Assembly: GCA_025356925.1 (NCBI GenBank)
Contig: JANXQE010000737.1
Location: 1-14,904, forward strand
Reading direction: 5' to 3'
DNA from: Limisphaerales bacterium
Lineage (GTDB): Bacteria; Verrucomicrobiota; Verrucomicrobiia; Limisphaerales; UBA8199
DNA: 14,904 nt
The notes beneath the pieces were generated by a model. It was not told where the DNA came from. It saw nothing but the letters and a program-made list of their open reading frames with translations, and searched no databases. Of this stretch, positions 1-7,695 are shown piece by piece; position 1 is the first letter of the stretch, and every line of letters begins with the position of its first letter. The translations under genes were made by a program, and so were the position numbers.

Positions 1-447
1 GCGGGGCTCGCGTTCGACCTCGATGCCTTTGCGGGCCAGCTTGTAGAGCGGCACGCCGCCTTTTTTCACGGCGGATACCATCGGCGGCATCTGCATCTGG
101 TCGCCCACGAACTCGGTCGCGCCCTCGTTGAGTTGATCCACCGTCAGGGGCGGCACCGGCAGGGAGGACACTAATTCACCGTCGACATCGTAGCTGCTTG
201 TCGCTTCTCCGAATTTAACGGTGCCTTCGTACGCCTTGTCATCGGACATCAGTTTCTCGGAGAGCTTTGTTCCGCGCCCAAGCACAATGATCAGCAATCC
301 GGTCGCGTTTGGATCGAGCGTCCCGCAGTGGCCGACTTTTTTGATATTGAATTGACGACGGATCGCATCGACCACATCGTGCGAGGTCGGCCCCGCCGGT
401 TTGTCGATTAGAATTGCGCCGTCGAGGGCGGTGAACTCTTGAATCAT
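1..447 (-). CDS. truB: tRNA pseudouridine(55) synthase TruB, 5' part (gene continues past the window edge)
   Basis: TruB converts U55 of the tRNA T-loop to pseudouridine in the cytoplasm. The 149 visible residues are the N-terminal half. They include an early ILIDKPAGPTSHDVV segment and the catalytic motif GHCGTLDPNATG, whose Asp is the family nucleophile, then the KAYEGTVKFGEATSSYD stretch typical of the family. The start chosen is the ATG whose complement is at 445-447; it gives an N-terminus of normal family length, and no strong ribosome binding site precedes it. The gene is the last visible member of the nusA-infB-rbfA-nrnA-truB operon, 39 nt after the DHH phosphoesterase, an order common in bacteria. 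The C-terminal part lies beyond base 1, so it cannot be checked for intactness. Confidence 0.95.
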   Translation of the reverse strand, partial: MIQEFTALDGAILIDKPAGPTSHDVVDAIRRQFNIKKVGHCGTLDPNATGLLIIVLGRGTKLSEKLMSDDKAYEGTVKFGEATSSYDVDGELVSSLPVPPLTVDQLNEGATEFVGDQMQMPPMVSAVKKGGVPLYKLARKGIEVEREPR

Positions 448-486
448 GATTAACTTTGCTGCCCGGCGTACGCTGGAAGGTGTAAG

Positions 487-1470
487 TTACTTCGCTGCTT
501 CCAACGAGCTCTTAATGGCGGCGATGACCTTGCGCTGAACAGACAAAGGTTTGCCGGCGATGCGGGCGCCTGCGGCTGCAGAATGGCCCCCGCCGCCGAA
601 TCGCGCCGCCACATCGTTCACATTTACGGCCTGGCTCTTCGAGCGGAGGCTGATGCGTGTGAGTTCGGGATCCATTTCCTCGAAAACACAGGCGACGACG
701 ACAGGAGCGATGGCCCGGATATGGTCGATCAAGCCTTCGGAGTCCGAGCTCTCGGCGCCGGACCGAGCGAAGTCGGCCTTTTTCAGCCAAAAATACGCGA
801 TTTGGTTGTGGTGTGTCAGTCTGAAGTGACTGTAAACGTGGCGCAACAGGCGCGCCCGCGACAGCGGGTAGGATTGATAAACTTCGTCGCAAATTCTGGC
901 AAGGTCCGCTCCGCGCCTAACCAATTCGCCAGCGACCTGGTAGGTAGCCGGTCGCGTGGTCGCGTATTGGAAGGAGCCCGTATCAGTGGAAACGGCGGTA
1001 AACAGACAATCAGCGATCGGCTTGGTGATGGGCCATTTAGCCACTTTCAAGAGACGGAAGATCAGCTCGCCGGTGGAGGGCTCGCGCGCCGAAACCCAGT
1101 TGATATCTGCGTAGCGAGTGTTGCTTTCATGATGGTCGATGTTGATGAATCGCTTGCGCTTGGCAATCGAGGGCCCGATCTTTCCAAGCCGTTCGAAGCT
1201 GGCGGCGTCGGTCGCAATCACGCAGTCGAATTCGTGGCCGGATTTGGGCTTCTGAATCGTGTGGTTCGGGTCGAGAAACTCATATTTCTGAGGGATGAGG
1301 TCCTCGTTCCAGCAGACCACTTTTTTGCCCTCATTTTTCAAAGCCAGCGTGAGGCCGAGCTGTGAGCCCACACAATCGCCATCGGGCCGGATGTGACCGA
1401 CGATGCAAAAGGTTTCGCTCTGACGAATGTCGTCGAGGATTCGGTCAATGATCTTGGGGTGGGCCTTCAT
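487..1470 (-). CDS. nrnA: DHH/DHHA1 phosphoesterase, NrnA-type oligoribonuclease / pAp phosphatase
   Basis: This 327-residue protein has the DHH-family metal-binding motifs in order: HIRPDGDCVGS (26-36), Asp88 in ATDAA, IDHHE (111-115), Asp163 in STDTGSF, and the DHHA1 glycine-rich GGGGHSAAAG (292-301). Proteins of this size and order degrade short oligoribonucleotides (nanoRNA) and often dephosphorylate pAp, using Mn2+ in the cytoplasm. I chose the ATG at 1468-1470 (MKAHPKIIDR) because it lies 13 nt after the rbfA stop codon. A longer frame to 1539 would run inside rbfA and adds an Arg/Ser-rich, non-family N-terminus. The place between rbfA and truB is where NrnA/RecJ-like genes sit in many Firmicutes and PVC genomes. 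Family assignment is firm; the exact substrate is inferred. Confidence 0.93.
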   Translation of the reverse strand: MKAHPKIIDRILDDIRQSETFCIVGHIRPDGDCVGSQLGLTLALKNEGKKVVCWNEDLIPQKYEFLDPNHTIQKPKSGHEFDCVIATDAASFERLGKIGPSIAKRKRFINIDHHESNTRYADINWVSAREPSTGELIFRLLKVAKWPITKPIADCLFTAVSTDTGSFQYATTRPATYQVAGELVRRGADLARICDEVYQSYPLSRARLLRHVYSHFRLTHHNQIAYFWLKKADFARSGAESSDSEGLIDHIRAIAPVVVACVFEEMDPELTRISLRSKSQAVNVNDVAARFGGGGHSAAAGARIAGKPLSVQRKVIAAIKSSLEAAK

Positions 1471-1483
1471 GCGCCTGCGACGA

Positions 1484-1846
1484 TTACGCGGTCGGGTCCG
1501 GCTCCGATTTGCCGAGCTCGTCGATGATCTGCAGCACACGGTTGCCCCGGATCACCGAATCATCGACGATAAACTTGAGCGTGGGAGTGTATTTGAGGAC
1601 CACGGCGCGGGCCACCAACCCTTGGATGCGCTTGCGATGCCGGATGAGCAGGTCCAGCCCGCGCTTCTGATGCTCCGCATTTCCCAGGATGCTAACAAAG
1701 ACAACGGCCGAATGCAGGTCGCCGGAAATATCAACGTCGTTGACGGTCACCAAGCCGACCTCACTGACGGGGAATTCGCGACGAATGACTTCACCGATCT
1801 CCCGTTTCAGGAGTTCGCGCACGCGCAGGAGTCGAAGAGAAGGCAT
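1484..1846 (-). CDS. rbfA: Ribosome-binding factor A
   Basis: RbfA is a small KH-fold protein that binds the 30S subunit and helps mature the 5' end of 16S rRNA, important at low temperature. The 120-residue product has the usual length. It has the typical start (SLRLLRVRELLKREIGEVI), the central VTVNDVDISGDLHSAVVFVSILG segment, and the C-terminal LKYTPTLKFIVDDSVIRGNRVLQIIDEL region that matches the family pattern of P-x-L-x-F near the end. It lies 77 nt after infB and 13 nt before the DHH phosphoesterase, the canonical infB-rbfA order. No convincing Shine-Dalgarno sequence precedes the ATG. Identification rests on family pattern plus position. Confidence 0.95.
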   Translation of the reverse strand: MPSLRLLRVRELLKREIGEVIRREFPVSEVGLVTVNDVDISGDLHSAVVFVSILGNAEHQKRGLDLLIRHRKRIQGLVARAVVLKYTPTLKFIVDDSVIRGNRVLQIIDELGKSEPDPTA

Positions 1847-1923
1847 AGACGTGAATGGTCGAATCGATCAAAGCTCAGCCGGCGAACCGGCGGAGTTACT
1901 CACGGGTCAAGGGCGGGCAGCGG

Positions 1924-4503
1924 TCATAGTTTTTGGGCTACCTTCTCGACCGCGTAACATTCAATGTTGTCGCCGATTTGGAATTCAGTGAAACCTTCGA
2001 TTCGGATACCGCACTCCATTCCAGCGCGGACCTCGTTCACCTCATCTTGAAAGCGGCGCAATGATTGGGTAATCCCCTCGTAAATGATCTCCTTGCGGCG
2101 GCGGATCCGGACCTTGCCTTTGACAATCCGTCCGCTGGTAACCATGCAGCCGGCGACTGGAGCGCCCTTGGATAGCTCGAAAATCTTCCTCACCTCGGCG
2201 GCACCAACCGTCAGATCTTTGAGGATGGGCTCAAGCAAGCCAGCCATGCCTTCTTTGACCTGGTCGATCAGTTCGTAGATGATGGCGTAGAGCTTAATCT
2301 GCACGCCTTCGTGTTTCGCCTTGTCGGCCACGCCGCTGTCAACGCGGGTGTGAAATCCGAGAATGACTGCGTGCGAGGCTGAGGCCAACGCCACATCCGA
2401 CTCGGTGATCGTGCCGACCGCGCTGTGGATTACCTCCAAGGACACTTTGTCCGATTCGATTTTCTTCAACGCATCGACAATCGCTTCGACGGAGCCCTGG
2501 GCATCGGCTTTGACCACGAGCTTAAGCACCTTGGAGGTGGTCGATTCGAGCTGGGCAAAAAGGTTTTCCAGCGTCACCTTGGCGCGTGGTTGCTCCTGGC
2601 CGAGGGCTTTGGCCTCCTGGCGCCGTTGTTCAGCCAATTCGCGCGCGGCTTTCTCGTCTTCGACGACGCTGAATTCGAGGCCGGCTTCGGGCACTCCGTT
2701 AAGGCCAAGGACTCTGACCGCCACCGACGGGGCGGCCTCTTTGAGCCGCTTGCCTTCTTCGCTGATCAGGGCGCGCACCCGTCCGTAGTACTGGCCGCAG
2801 AGGATGATATCACCCACTCGAAGAGTGCCTTTACGCACCAGGACGGTGGCGGTCGGGCCACCGGGCTCCAGCCCTGACTCGATCACATTGCCCTTGGCGC
2901 GCCGGTTGGGATTGGCTTTGAGTTCCAGGAGGTCCGCCTGCAACAGGATCATTTCGATCAGCTTATCGACACCTTGTTTGGTCAAAGCCGACACATCCGC
3001 GAAGATCGTATCGCCGCCCCAATCGTCCGGCACGAGGCCACGGTCCTGAAGTTGTTGACGAACTTTGAGTGGGTTCGCGTTTGGGTGATCGATTTTGTTG
3101 ACGGCAACAATGATGGGGACTTTGGCGGCCCGAGCGTGGTTCAGGGCTTCCAGGGTTTGGGGCATGACGCCGTCGTTGGCAGCAACGACCAGCACGACAA
3201 TGTCGGTGACGTTGGCGCCGCGGGCGCGCATCGAGCTAAAAGCAGCGTGGCCTGGCGTATCGAGGAAAGTGATTTGCGCCAGCTCCTGTTTCCGCTCGGG
3301 GTGGGGAAATGAAATGGTGTATGCGCCGATATGCTGGGTAATCCCGCCCGCTTCTCCCGCCGCGACATTGGACTTGCGAACCACGTCCAGGAGCGTGGTT
3401 TTGCCGTGATCGACGTGGCCCATAATCGTGACCACCGGCGGGCGCGCAACCAGGTCGTCGAGCTTGTCTTCGACGTCGAGCTCAACCTGCTTGAGTGGGG
3501 CATGGATGATGCCGCTTCCGCGCTCGCGCTTCTCGACTTCGAAGCGGAACCCGTAGCTGGCGCACACGCGCTGGGCGACCAATTCGTCAATGGCTTGGTT
3601 GACCGTGGCGAACACACCCAACTGCATCAGGTCGGCAATGATTTTGAAAGGCTTCTGCTTGAGATGCTCCGCCAATTCCCGCACCACAATGGGCGGTTTT
3701 ATCGTGATCACGAGGGCATCCGCCGGCAAATTGATCTTAGCAGCCGCTGGTTCCGGTTTAGTGCTCGGCTTTTGTGGGGAGGAGAATCTCGACCCGGGAG
3801 CGGCAGGCCCGCCGGGTGGGTAGGCGCCGCGCACACTGCGAATGTCGCCACGCTTCGAAAAGTCGGTTCGCCTCGGTTCCGGTGGCCGAGGCGGCAGCTT
3901 GACCGCGCCAACCTTCTCGGGAATTTTCGGCCCGGGTTTCGGAGGGAGCTGGATAAAGCCTACTTTGTCGCCGAGCTTGGGACCCTGTGGTTCGGGCGGC
4001 AGAGGCGGGGGCGGAGGCTGCAGCTGAGGGGCGGGCTCCGGGGCAAGCGCCCTGGCCACTGGTTCGAGCAGCACGGGGGATGGAGCGGCCGGAGTTGGCT
4101 CCGGAACGGGCTTCGGCGCAGGAATCTCAATGGGAGCGGAAATGGCAACTGCTCCGATCGAAGGCTCTGCTATGGGACTCAAGGTGGCCGCGCTCGTGGT
4201 GGCCTGTTCAACCAGTACCGCCGACACCTCCACCTGGGACGTCGTCATGGCCTTGGCGGGTTCAACTGGCGACGATGCCGACGATGGGGTGCTTTCGACG
4301 GGAGAGGGTGCAACGGGGGACGGAGGGGCTGTGCGTTCCGGATAAGCCAGGACAAGTTGTTGTTCCAGATATTCGGCAGTGATCTTATCCAAGGAACTGG
4401 ACGCGACCCGAGCGGCGACGATGCCCAACTCTTTCGCCTTGGTGAGAACTTCTTTGTTCTCCAAGCCGAGCTTTTTCGAAATATCGTAAATACGAACGGG
4501 CAT
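1924..4503 (-). CDS. infB: Translation initiation factor IF-2
   Basis: IF-2 is the GTPase that brings fMet-tRNA to the 30S subunit and promotes subunit joining. The 859-residue protein starts MPVRIYDISKKLGLENKEVL, a standard IF2-N module. A Pro/Ala/Glu-rich linker spans about 57-255, and a second IF2-N-like module about 260-325. The GTPase domain has G1 GHVDHGKTT (362-370), the G2 region GGITQHIGAY, G3 DTPGH (415-419), G4 NKID (469-472) and a later G5-like VSAL; domains II-IV follow. The linker contains an imperfect tandem unit (KVGFIQLPPKPGPKIPE / KVGAVKLPPRPPEP, around 180-210). The gene is 85 nt downstream of nusA. All GTP-binding motifs look intact, so the protein should be functional. 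Confidence 0.98.
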   Translation of the reverse strand: MPVRIYDISKKLGLENKEVLTKAKELGIVAARVASSSLDKITAEYLEQQLVLAYPERTAPPSPVAPSPVESTPSSASSPVEPAKAMTTSQVEVSAVLVEQATTSAATLSPIAEPSIGAVAISAPIEIPAPKPVPEPTPAAPSPVLLEPVARALAPEPAPQLQPPPPPLPPEPQGPKLGDKVGFIQLPPKPGPKIPEKVGAVKLPPRPPEPRRTDFSKRGDIRSVRGAYPPGGPAAPGSRFSSPQKPSTKPEPAAAKINLPADALVITIKPPIVVRELAEHLKQKPFKIIADLMQLGVFATVNQAIDELVAQRVCASYGFRFEVEKRERGSGIIHAPLKQVELDVEDKLDDLVARPPVVTIMGHVDHGKTTLLDVVRKSNVAAGEAGGITQHIGAYTISFPHPERKQELAQITFLDTPGHAAFSSMRARGANVTDIVVLVVAANDGVMPQTLEALNHARAAKVPIIVAVNKIDHPNANPLKVRQQLQDRGLVPDDWGGDTIFADVSALTKQGVDKLIEMILLQADLLELKANPNRRAKGNVIESGLEPGGPTATVLVRKGTLRVGDIILCGQYYGRVRALISEEGKRLKEAAPSVAVRVLGLNGVPEAGLEFSVVEDEKAARELAEQRRQEAKALGQEQPRAKVTLENLFAQLESTTSKVLKLVVKADAQGSVEAIVDALKKIESDKVSLEVIHSAVGTITESDVALASASHAVILGFHTRVDSGVADKAKHEGVQIKLYAIIYELIDQVKEGMAGLLEPILKDLTVGAAEVRKIFELSKGAPVAGCMVTSGRIVKGKVRIRRRKEIIYEGITQSLRRFQDEVNEVRAGMECGIRIEGFTEFQIGDNIECYAVEKVAQKL

Positions 4504-4588
4504 AATTCTCTAACTCTTCGGGCCTTACTTGCCGTACAGCCATCATAGGCACGATTTTAATATGAAAAAACGGCCTGCGCCAACAGCA

Positions 4589-5869
4589 TTATCCCGTCAC
4601 CGGGGTTTCACCGACAGGCAGTGTGCGACGAGCGGCTTCGGCGCGAGCGGCATCCAGTATGGCAGCCGCCTGATCCCCAAGCTCGGGAATGCCTGAGAGA
4701 TCGGTCAGGTCCGCCTGCAACAGGTCTTCCAGTCTGGTCAGGCCATGGTGAACCAGCAGGTCGGCCTGCTCCCGTGAGATGCCGGGGATCGCAGCCAGCG
4801 ACTCGACCGCTTCAGCAACTTTCTCTTCGAAGCCCTTGGTCACGACTACCTCGGCCTCAATATCCACCTGCCAGCCTGTCAGCTTGGAAGTTAGCCGGGC
4901 GTTCTGGCCCCGCTTTCCGATGGCCAGCGACAGTTGGTCCGGGCTGACAATAATCTTGACCCGTTTGTTGGCTTCGTCGATTTCGAAAGCCTTGAGCTTG
5001 GCGGGCGCTAGCGCGTTGGTAATGAAATTCCGGATGATCGGATCCCAACGAATGATGTCCACCTTTTCATTGTTGAGTTCACGCACGATGTTTTTGACCC
5101 GTTGACCACGCAAGCCCACACAGGCACCCACCGGATCTACTTTCTCGTCGCGGGTCCAGACCGCGAGCTTTGTGCGAAACCCGGGTTCCCGCGCAATCCC
5201 TTTGATTTCAATGGTTCCGTCGTTGATTTCGGAAACCTCCAACTGGAACAACTTCAGAACGAATCGGGGGTCCGAGCGCGATAAAATGATTTCTGGGCCA
5301 TGGGGACCCTGCTCGACGGCCTTGACATAGCAGCGGATCCGTTCACCGGCTTGGTACTCTTCCGTGGGCACCCGCTCTCGGTTGGGCAGCAGCGCCTCGT
5401 ACTTGCCCAAGTCGATAATCACATCCGAGCGGTCAAACCGCCGGACCGTGCCGCTGATGATGTCACTGACCCGGTCTTTGAACTCGGTAAAAATTAACGC
5501 CTTTTCCGCCCGCCGGATGTGCATCATCAGCGCCTGTTTTGCGTATTGCGCGGCAATGCGGCCGAAGCCAACCGGAGTCACTTCGATTTCTACTTCTTCG
5601 CCCACCTGGGCATCCGGCTTGATCCGCCTGGAATCGAAGACCGAAAGCTGGTCGTGCTTGGAAACCACCTTCTCCGAAACAATCAATTTGGCGTAAGCCC
5701 GGATGTCTCCATTTTTTTGGTCGATCGCGACTCGCAGTTCGCGAGCCGGTCCGACCGCCTTCTTTGCAGCCGAGAGCAACGCTTCGTGGACAGCGCCGAC
5801 CAGGACATCGCGGTTGATGCCCTTTTCGCGTTCCCAAAACTCCAAAACAGCTAAAAAGTCGGCGTTCAT
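4589..5869 (-). CDS. nusA: Transcription termination/antitermination factor NusA
   Basis: NusA binds RNA polymerase and nascent RNA and modulates pausing, hairpin-dependent termination and antitermination. The 426-residue product begins MNADFLAVLEFWEREKGI, as in the NusA N-terminal domain. An S1 domain covers about 136-200. KH1 carries DPVGACVGLRGQRVKNI (245-261) and KH2 SLAIGKRGQNARLTSKLTGW (314-333). A helix-hairpin-helix-like tail covers about 356-412, so it has one C-terminal repeat rather than the two acidic repeats of E. coli. I chose the ATG at 5867-5869; an in-frame ATG at 5905 adds an Arg-rich segment lying within the leader. A promoter and a terminator-like hairpin precede it, suggesting autoregulation. 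rimP does not precede it. Confidence 0.97.
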   Translation of the reverse strand: MNADFLAVLEFWEREKGINRDVLVGAVHEALLSAAKKAVGPARELRVAIDQKNGDIRAYAKLIVSEKVVSKHDQLSVFDSRRIKPDAQVGEEVEIEVTPVGFGRIAAQYAKQALMMHIRRAEKALIFTEFKDRVSDIISGTVRRFDRSDVIIDLGKYEALLPNRERVPTEEYQAGERIRCYVKAVEQGPHGPEIILSRSDPRFVLKLFQLEVSEINDGTIEIKGIAREPGFRTKLAVWTRDEKVDPVGACVGLRGQRVKNIVRELNNEKVDIIRWDPIIRNFITNALAPAKLKAFEIDEANKRVKIIVSPDQLSLAIGKRGQNARLTSKLTGWQVDIEAEVVVTKGFEEKVAEAVESLAAIPGISREQADLLVHHGLTRLEDLLQADLTDLSGIPELGDQAAAILDAARAEAARRTLPVGETPVTG

Positions 5870-5903
5870 TCGTCTTCTCGGAACGGCTTCCCTTCTGGGG
5901 AAC

Positions 5904-5936
5904 AAAAAAGTCGGCAGAATGAGCTCTTCCGACTTT
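5904..5936 (-). terminator. Intrinsic-terminator-like hairpin in the nusA leader (candidate attenuator)
   Basis: On the minus strand an 8-bp perfect stem (AAAGTCGG pairing with CCGACTTT, plus-strand arms 5907-5914 and 5929-5936) with a 14-nt loop runs directly into a run of six U residues. It lies between the predicted promoter (5977-6005) and the nusA start at 5869. No other minus-strand gene lies upstream, so it can only act on the nusA operon transcript. A smaller hairpin with a tetraloop (5942-5955, GCTGG-TTCG-CCAGC) precedes it in the same leader. The stem and U-run are seen directly; the attenuation role is inferred. Confidence 0.6.
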
Positions 5937-5976
5937 GGCGGGCTGGCGAACCAGCAGTCTATACCGTTCTAGCTGT

Positions 5977-6005
5977 AAGGTAGATTTTTAGTCAAAAACA
6001 GTCAA
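5977..6005 (-). promoter_or_regulatory. Predicted sigma70-type promoter of the nusA operon
   Basis: Reading the minus strand, a -35 box TTGACT (6000-6005) is followed by a 17-nt spacer and a -10 box TACCTT (5977-5982). Transcription would start near 5970 and give a leader of about 100 nt before nusA. Five of six bases match the -35 consensus and the spacing is ideal; the -10 is weaker (T, A and final T match). It is a sequence match only. Confidence 0.5.
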
Positions 6006-6097
6006 GCCCCTTATTCCGGCGCGCTGGCGAAAAAAGGGTCCGTCAGAGATCTACAAAAAATTTTGCAAATCCCGCCACGGTGCTCCAAGGTAAACGC

Positions 6098-6472
6098 ATG
6101 ACTCAGCCGCTGGCGATCGTCTCGTATGAAAAGTTATTGCCTGGCTCTCAGCTTGTCAATCGGCTGCAGGACCTCAATTACCGGGTGCAAACAGTCTCGG
6201 ATACCAACTTGTTGGTGGGATGCTGCGAACAAGCTAAACCGATGCTGGTCCTGGCGGATCTTCGGGCCGCTCGTCAGGACGTTTGCGCGGCGCTGGCCCG
6301 CTTGAAACAAAATCCGGCCACTCACCACCTGCCGGTAATCGCCTATGGCGATGAGGAGATGCCGGAACTGCAAAAGGCTGCCCTGGCCGCAGGCGCCACC
6401 CTCGTGGTGAGCGAATCTGCCCTTCTGAATCACCTGGCGCAGTGTCTCGATCGGGCTCTAACCTTCGAATGA
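6098..6472 (+). CDS. Stand-alone receiver-like (CheY-fold) protein, degenerate
   Basis: The 124-residue product has the alternating strand/helix pattern of a response-regulator receiver domain with no output domain. A first strand (PLAIVSY) is followed by a strand ending in Asp54 (PMLVLADLRA), which sits where the phosphoacceptor Asp is expected. A strand LPVIAYG and the AALAAGATLVVSE segment match receiver beta4 and alpha4/beta5. The acidic pair normally after beta1 is absent (SYEK) and the conserved Lys of beta5 is replaced (VVSES), so phosphorylation is doubtful. I chose ATG 6098 with an AAGG sequence about 7 nt upstream; a GTG at 6080 is an alternative. It is divergent from nusA and has no visible kinase partner. 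The fold assignment is by pattern only. Confidence 0.7.
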   Translation: MTQPLAIVSYEKLLPGSQLVNRLQDLNYRVQTVSDTNLLVGCCEQAKPMLVLADLRAARQDVCAALARLKQNPATHHLPVIAYGDEEMPELQKAALAAGATLVVSESALLNHLAQCLDRALTFE

Positions 6473-6560
6473 GCGAGTGCCGTTGCGGACCCTTGGAACC
6501 CATTTCTGTCGTCGCATCCGCATAGGCCAACGGCTGGGGTCGAGGTCAAATGCTCCAGAG

Positions 6561-7448
6561 CTACCACTTCAATGTGGCCGGCAAATATTCTTTAATCAGG
6601 TCGTCGTAGAAGGGGCGGAGTTCCTTTAGATTCGGGCGTTGGTGGTTCTTGGTGTAGAGATCGTACGGATTAAAGGCGCGCACCCATTGGAACATGTCGC
6701 GATCCTGTTGGTTCATTAAATAGGAATATTCCCCGTCACGATGGGCCGGGTAAAAGGAGTGATAACGAATCATGTACAGCGCTTCCGGCGGCAGGTAATC
6801 CTTGACGACATGATAAAGGTATTCGTCGTGTCCCCACGACATCGTGACCGAGCCCAGCCCCTTGCCTTCTTCATAGACACCGAGCCGGGTTTGATAGCGC
6901 GCCTCGTTGGTGTCGGGGTTGTCTGCGAAAAACTGGCGAAACACGATCTTGTCGGACCAGGCGCAGCCAACCGGGAAAGTATCCCCCACGACCGCCCATT
7001 GGGCTTCGCCGTACAGGCAAAGGATCTTGCCAAGGTCATGGATCAGACCCGCCAGAATGAACCAGCGCGGATGCCCGTCGTGCCGGATCTGCTCGGCGGT
7101 TTGCAGCAAGTGGTCCAGTTGGGACAGGTCCGTGTCAGGATCGCTGTCATCGACCAAAGTATTCAGGAACTCCAGCGCTTCCCACACGCTCATTTGCTTG
7201 CGGCCGAGCCCGAGGAACTCTTTCCGCTTGGATTGTACGAAATCGTGCGTCTGGTGCCGATGATTTAGCCGGTAGAACTCGCGCACCGAAGGACGCGCGT
7301 CCTTTTCGTAATCGCGAAATTCCGCTTTCTGCTTGGCGGGGTTGATGGCCTGAAACGGCGGCGAGGCCGGCGCAGGTTCCGGGTAGCGGTCCTTAAGAAA
7401 TTCTTCCCATTCTTCGAGACCGGCGAGCGGACCGCTGGAATCACTCAT
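6561..7448 (-). CDS. Inositol oxygenase (myo-inositol oxygenase, MIOX family)
   Basis: MIOX is a non-heme di-iron enzyme that cleaves myo-inositol with O2 to D-glucuronate, in the cytoplasm. The 295-residue protein matches the eukaryotic enzyme over nearly its whole length. It has FRDYE and VREFYRLNHRHQTHDFV near the N-terminus, LDHLLQTAE (111-119), HDLGK (137-141), AVVGDTFPVGC, SWGHDEY (204-210), MIRYHSFYP (226-234) and NPYDLYTK (260-267). The expected iron ligands His113, His137, Asp138, His207, His230 and Asp263 are all present in register with the human enzyme. The first 40 residues are a variable Pro-rich tail. It follows a sugar ABC permease by 247 nt on the same strand, which fits inositol uptake and oxidation. 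MIOX is much rarer in bacteria than the inositol dehydrogenase route. Confidence in the family is very high. Confidence 0.96.
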   Translation of the reverse strand: MSDSSGPLAGLEEWEEFLKDRYPEPAPASPPFQAINPAKQKAEFRDYEKDARPSVREFYRLNHRHQTHDFVQSKRKEFLGLGRKQMSVWEALEFLNTLVDDSDPDTDLSQLDHLLQTAEQIRHDGHPRWFILAGLIHDLGKILCLYGEAQWAVVGDTFPVGCAWSDKIVFRQFFADNPDTNEARYQTRLGVYEEGKGLGSVTMSWGHDEYLYHVVKDYLPPEALYMIRYHSFYPAHRDGEYSYLMNQQDRDMFQWVRAFNPYDLYTKNHQRPNLKELRPFYDDLIKEYLPATLKW

Positions 7449-7695
7449 AGTGTTTCATTTGGTTCTGTTATGGTTGCCATCACGAAATTAACTCTTGGAC
7501 GGCGGCTTGGCAAGCCCCGGAAGAGAGGGGCTTCAGCGGCGGTCAGGGACCTCCAAATTTCGACTGCCGACGGTTCGCCAAAGCCGTCTGCGCCTGGCAT
7601 CCGAAGGCCGAAATCGTCGGCGCTGGCACGGGAGCCGGTTCGCTTGGCTTCGGATTTTGGGTGTCGGCTTTCGGAATCCAAAAGGCCGCGCGTCC

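Noticed and set aside
4540..4588. T-run after a GC-rich stretch between nusA and infB (minus strand) as a terminator
   Set aside because: Only three to four base pairs can form next to the T-run; too weak to call, and infB must be expressed with nusA.
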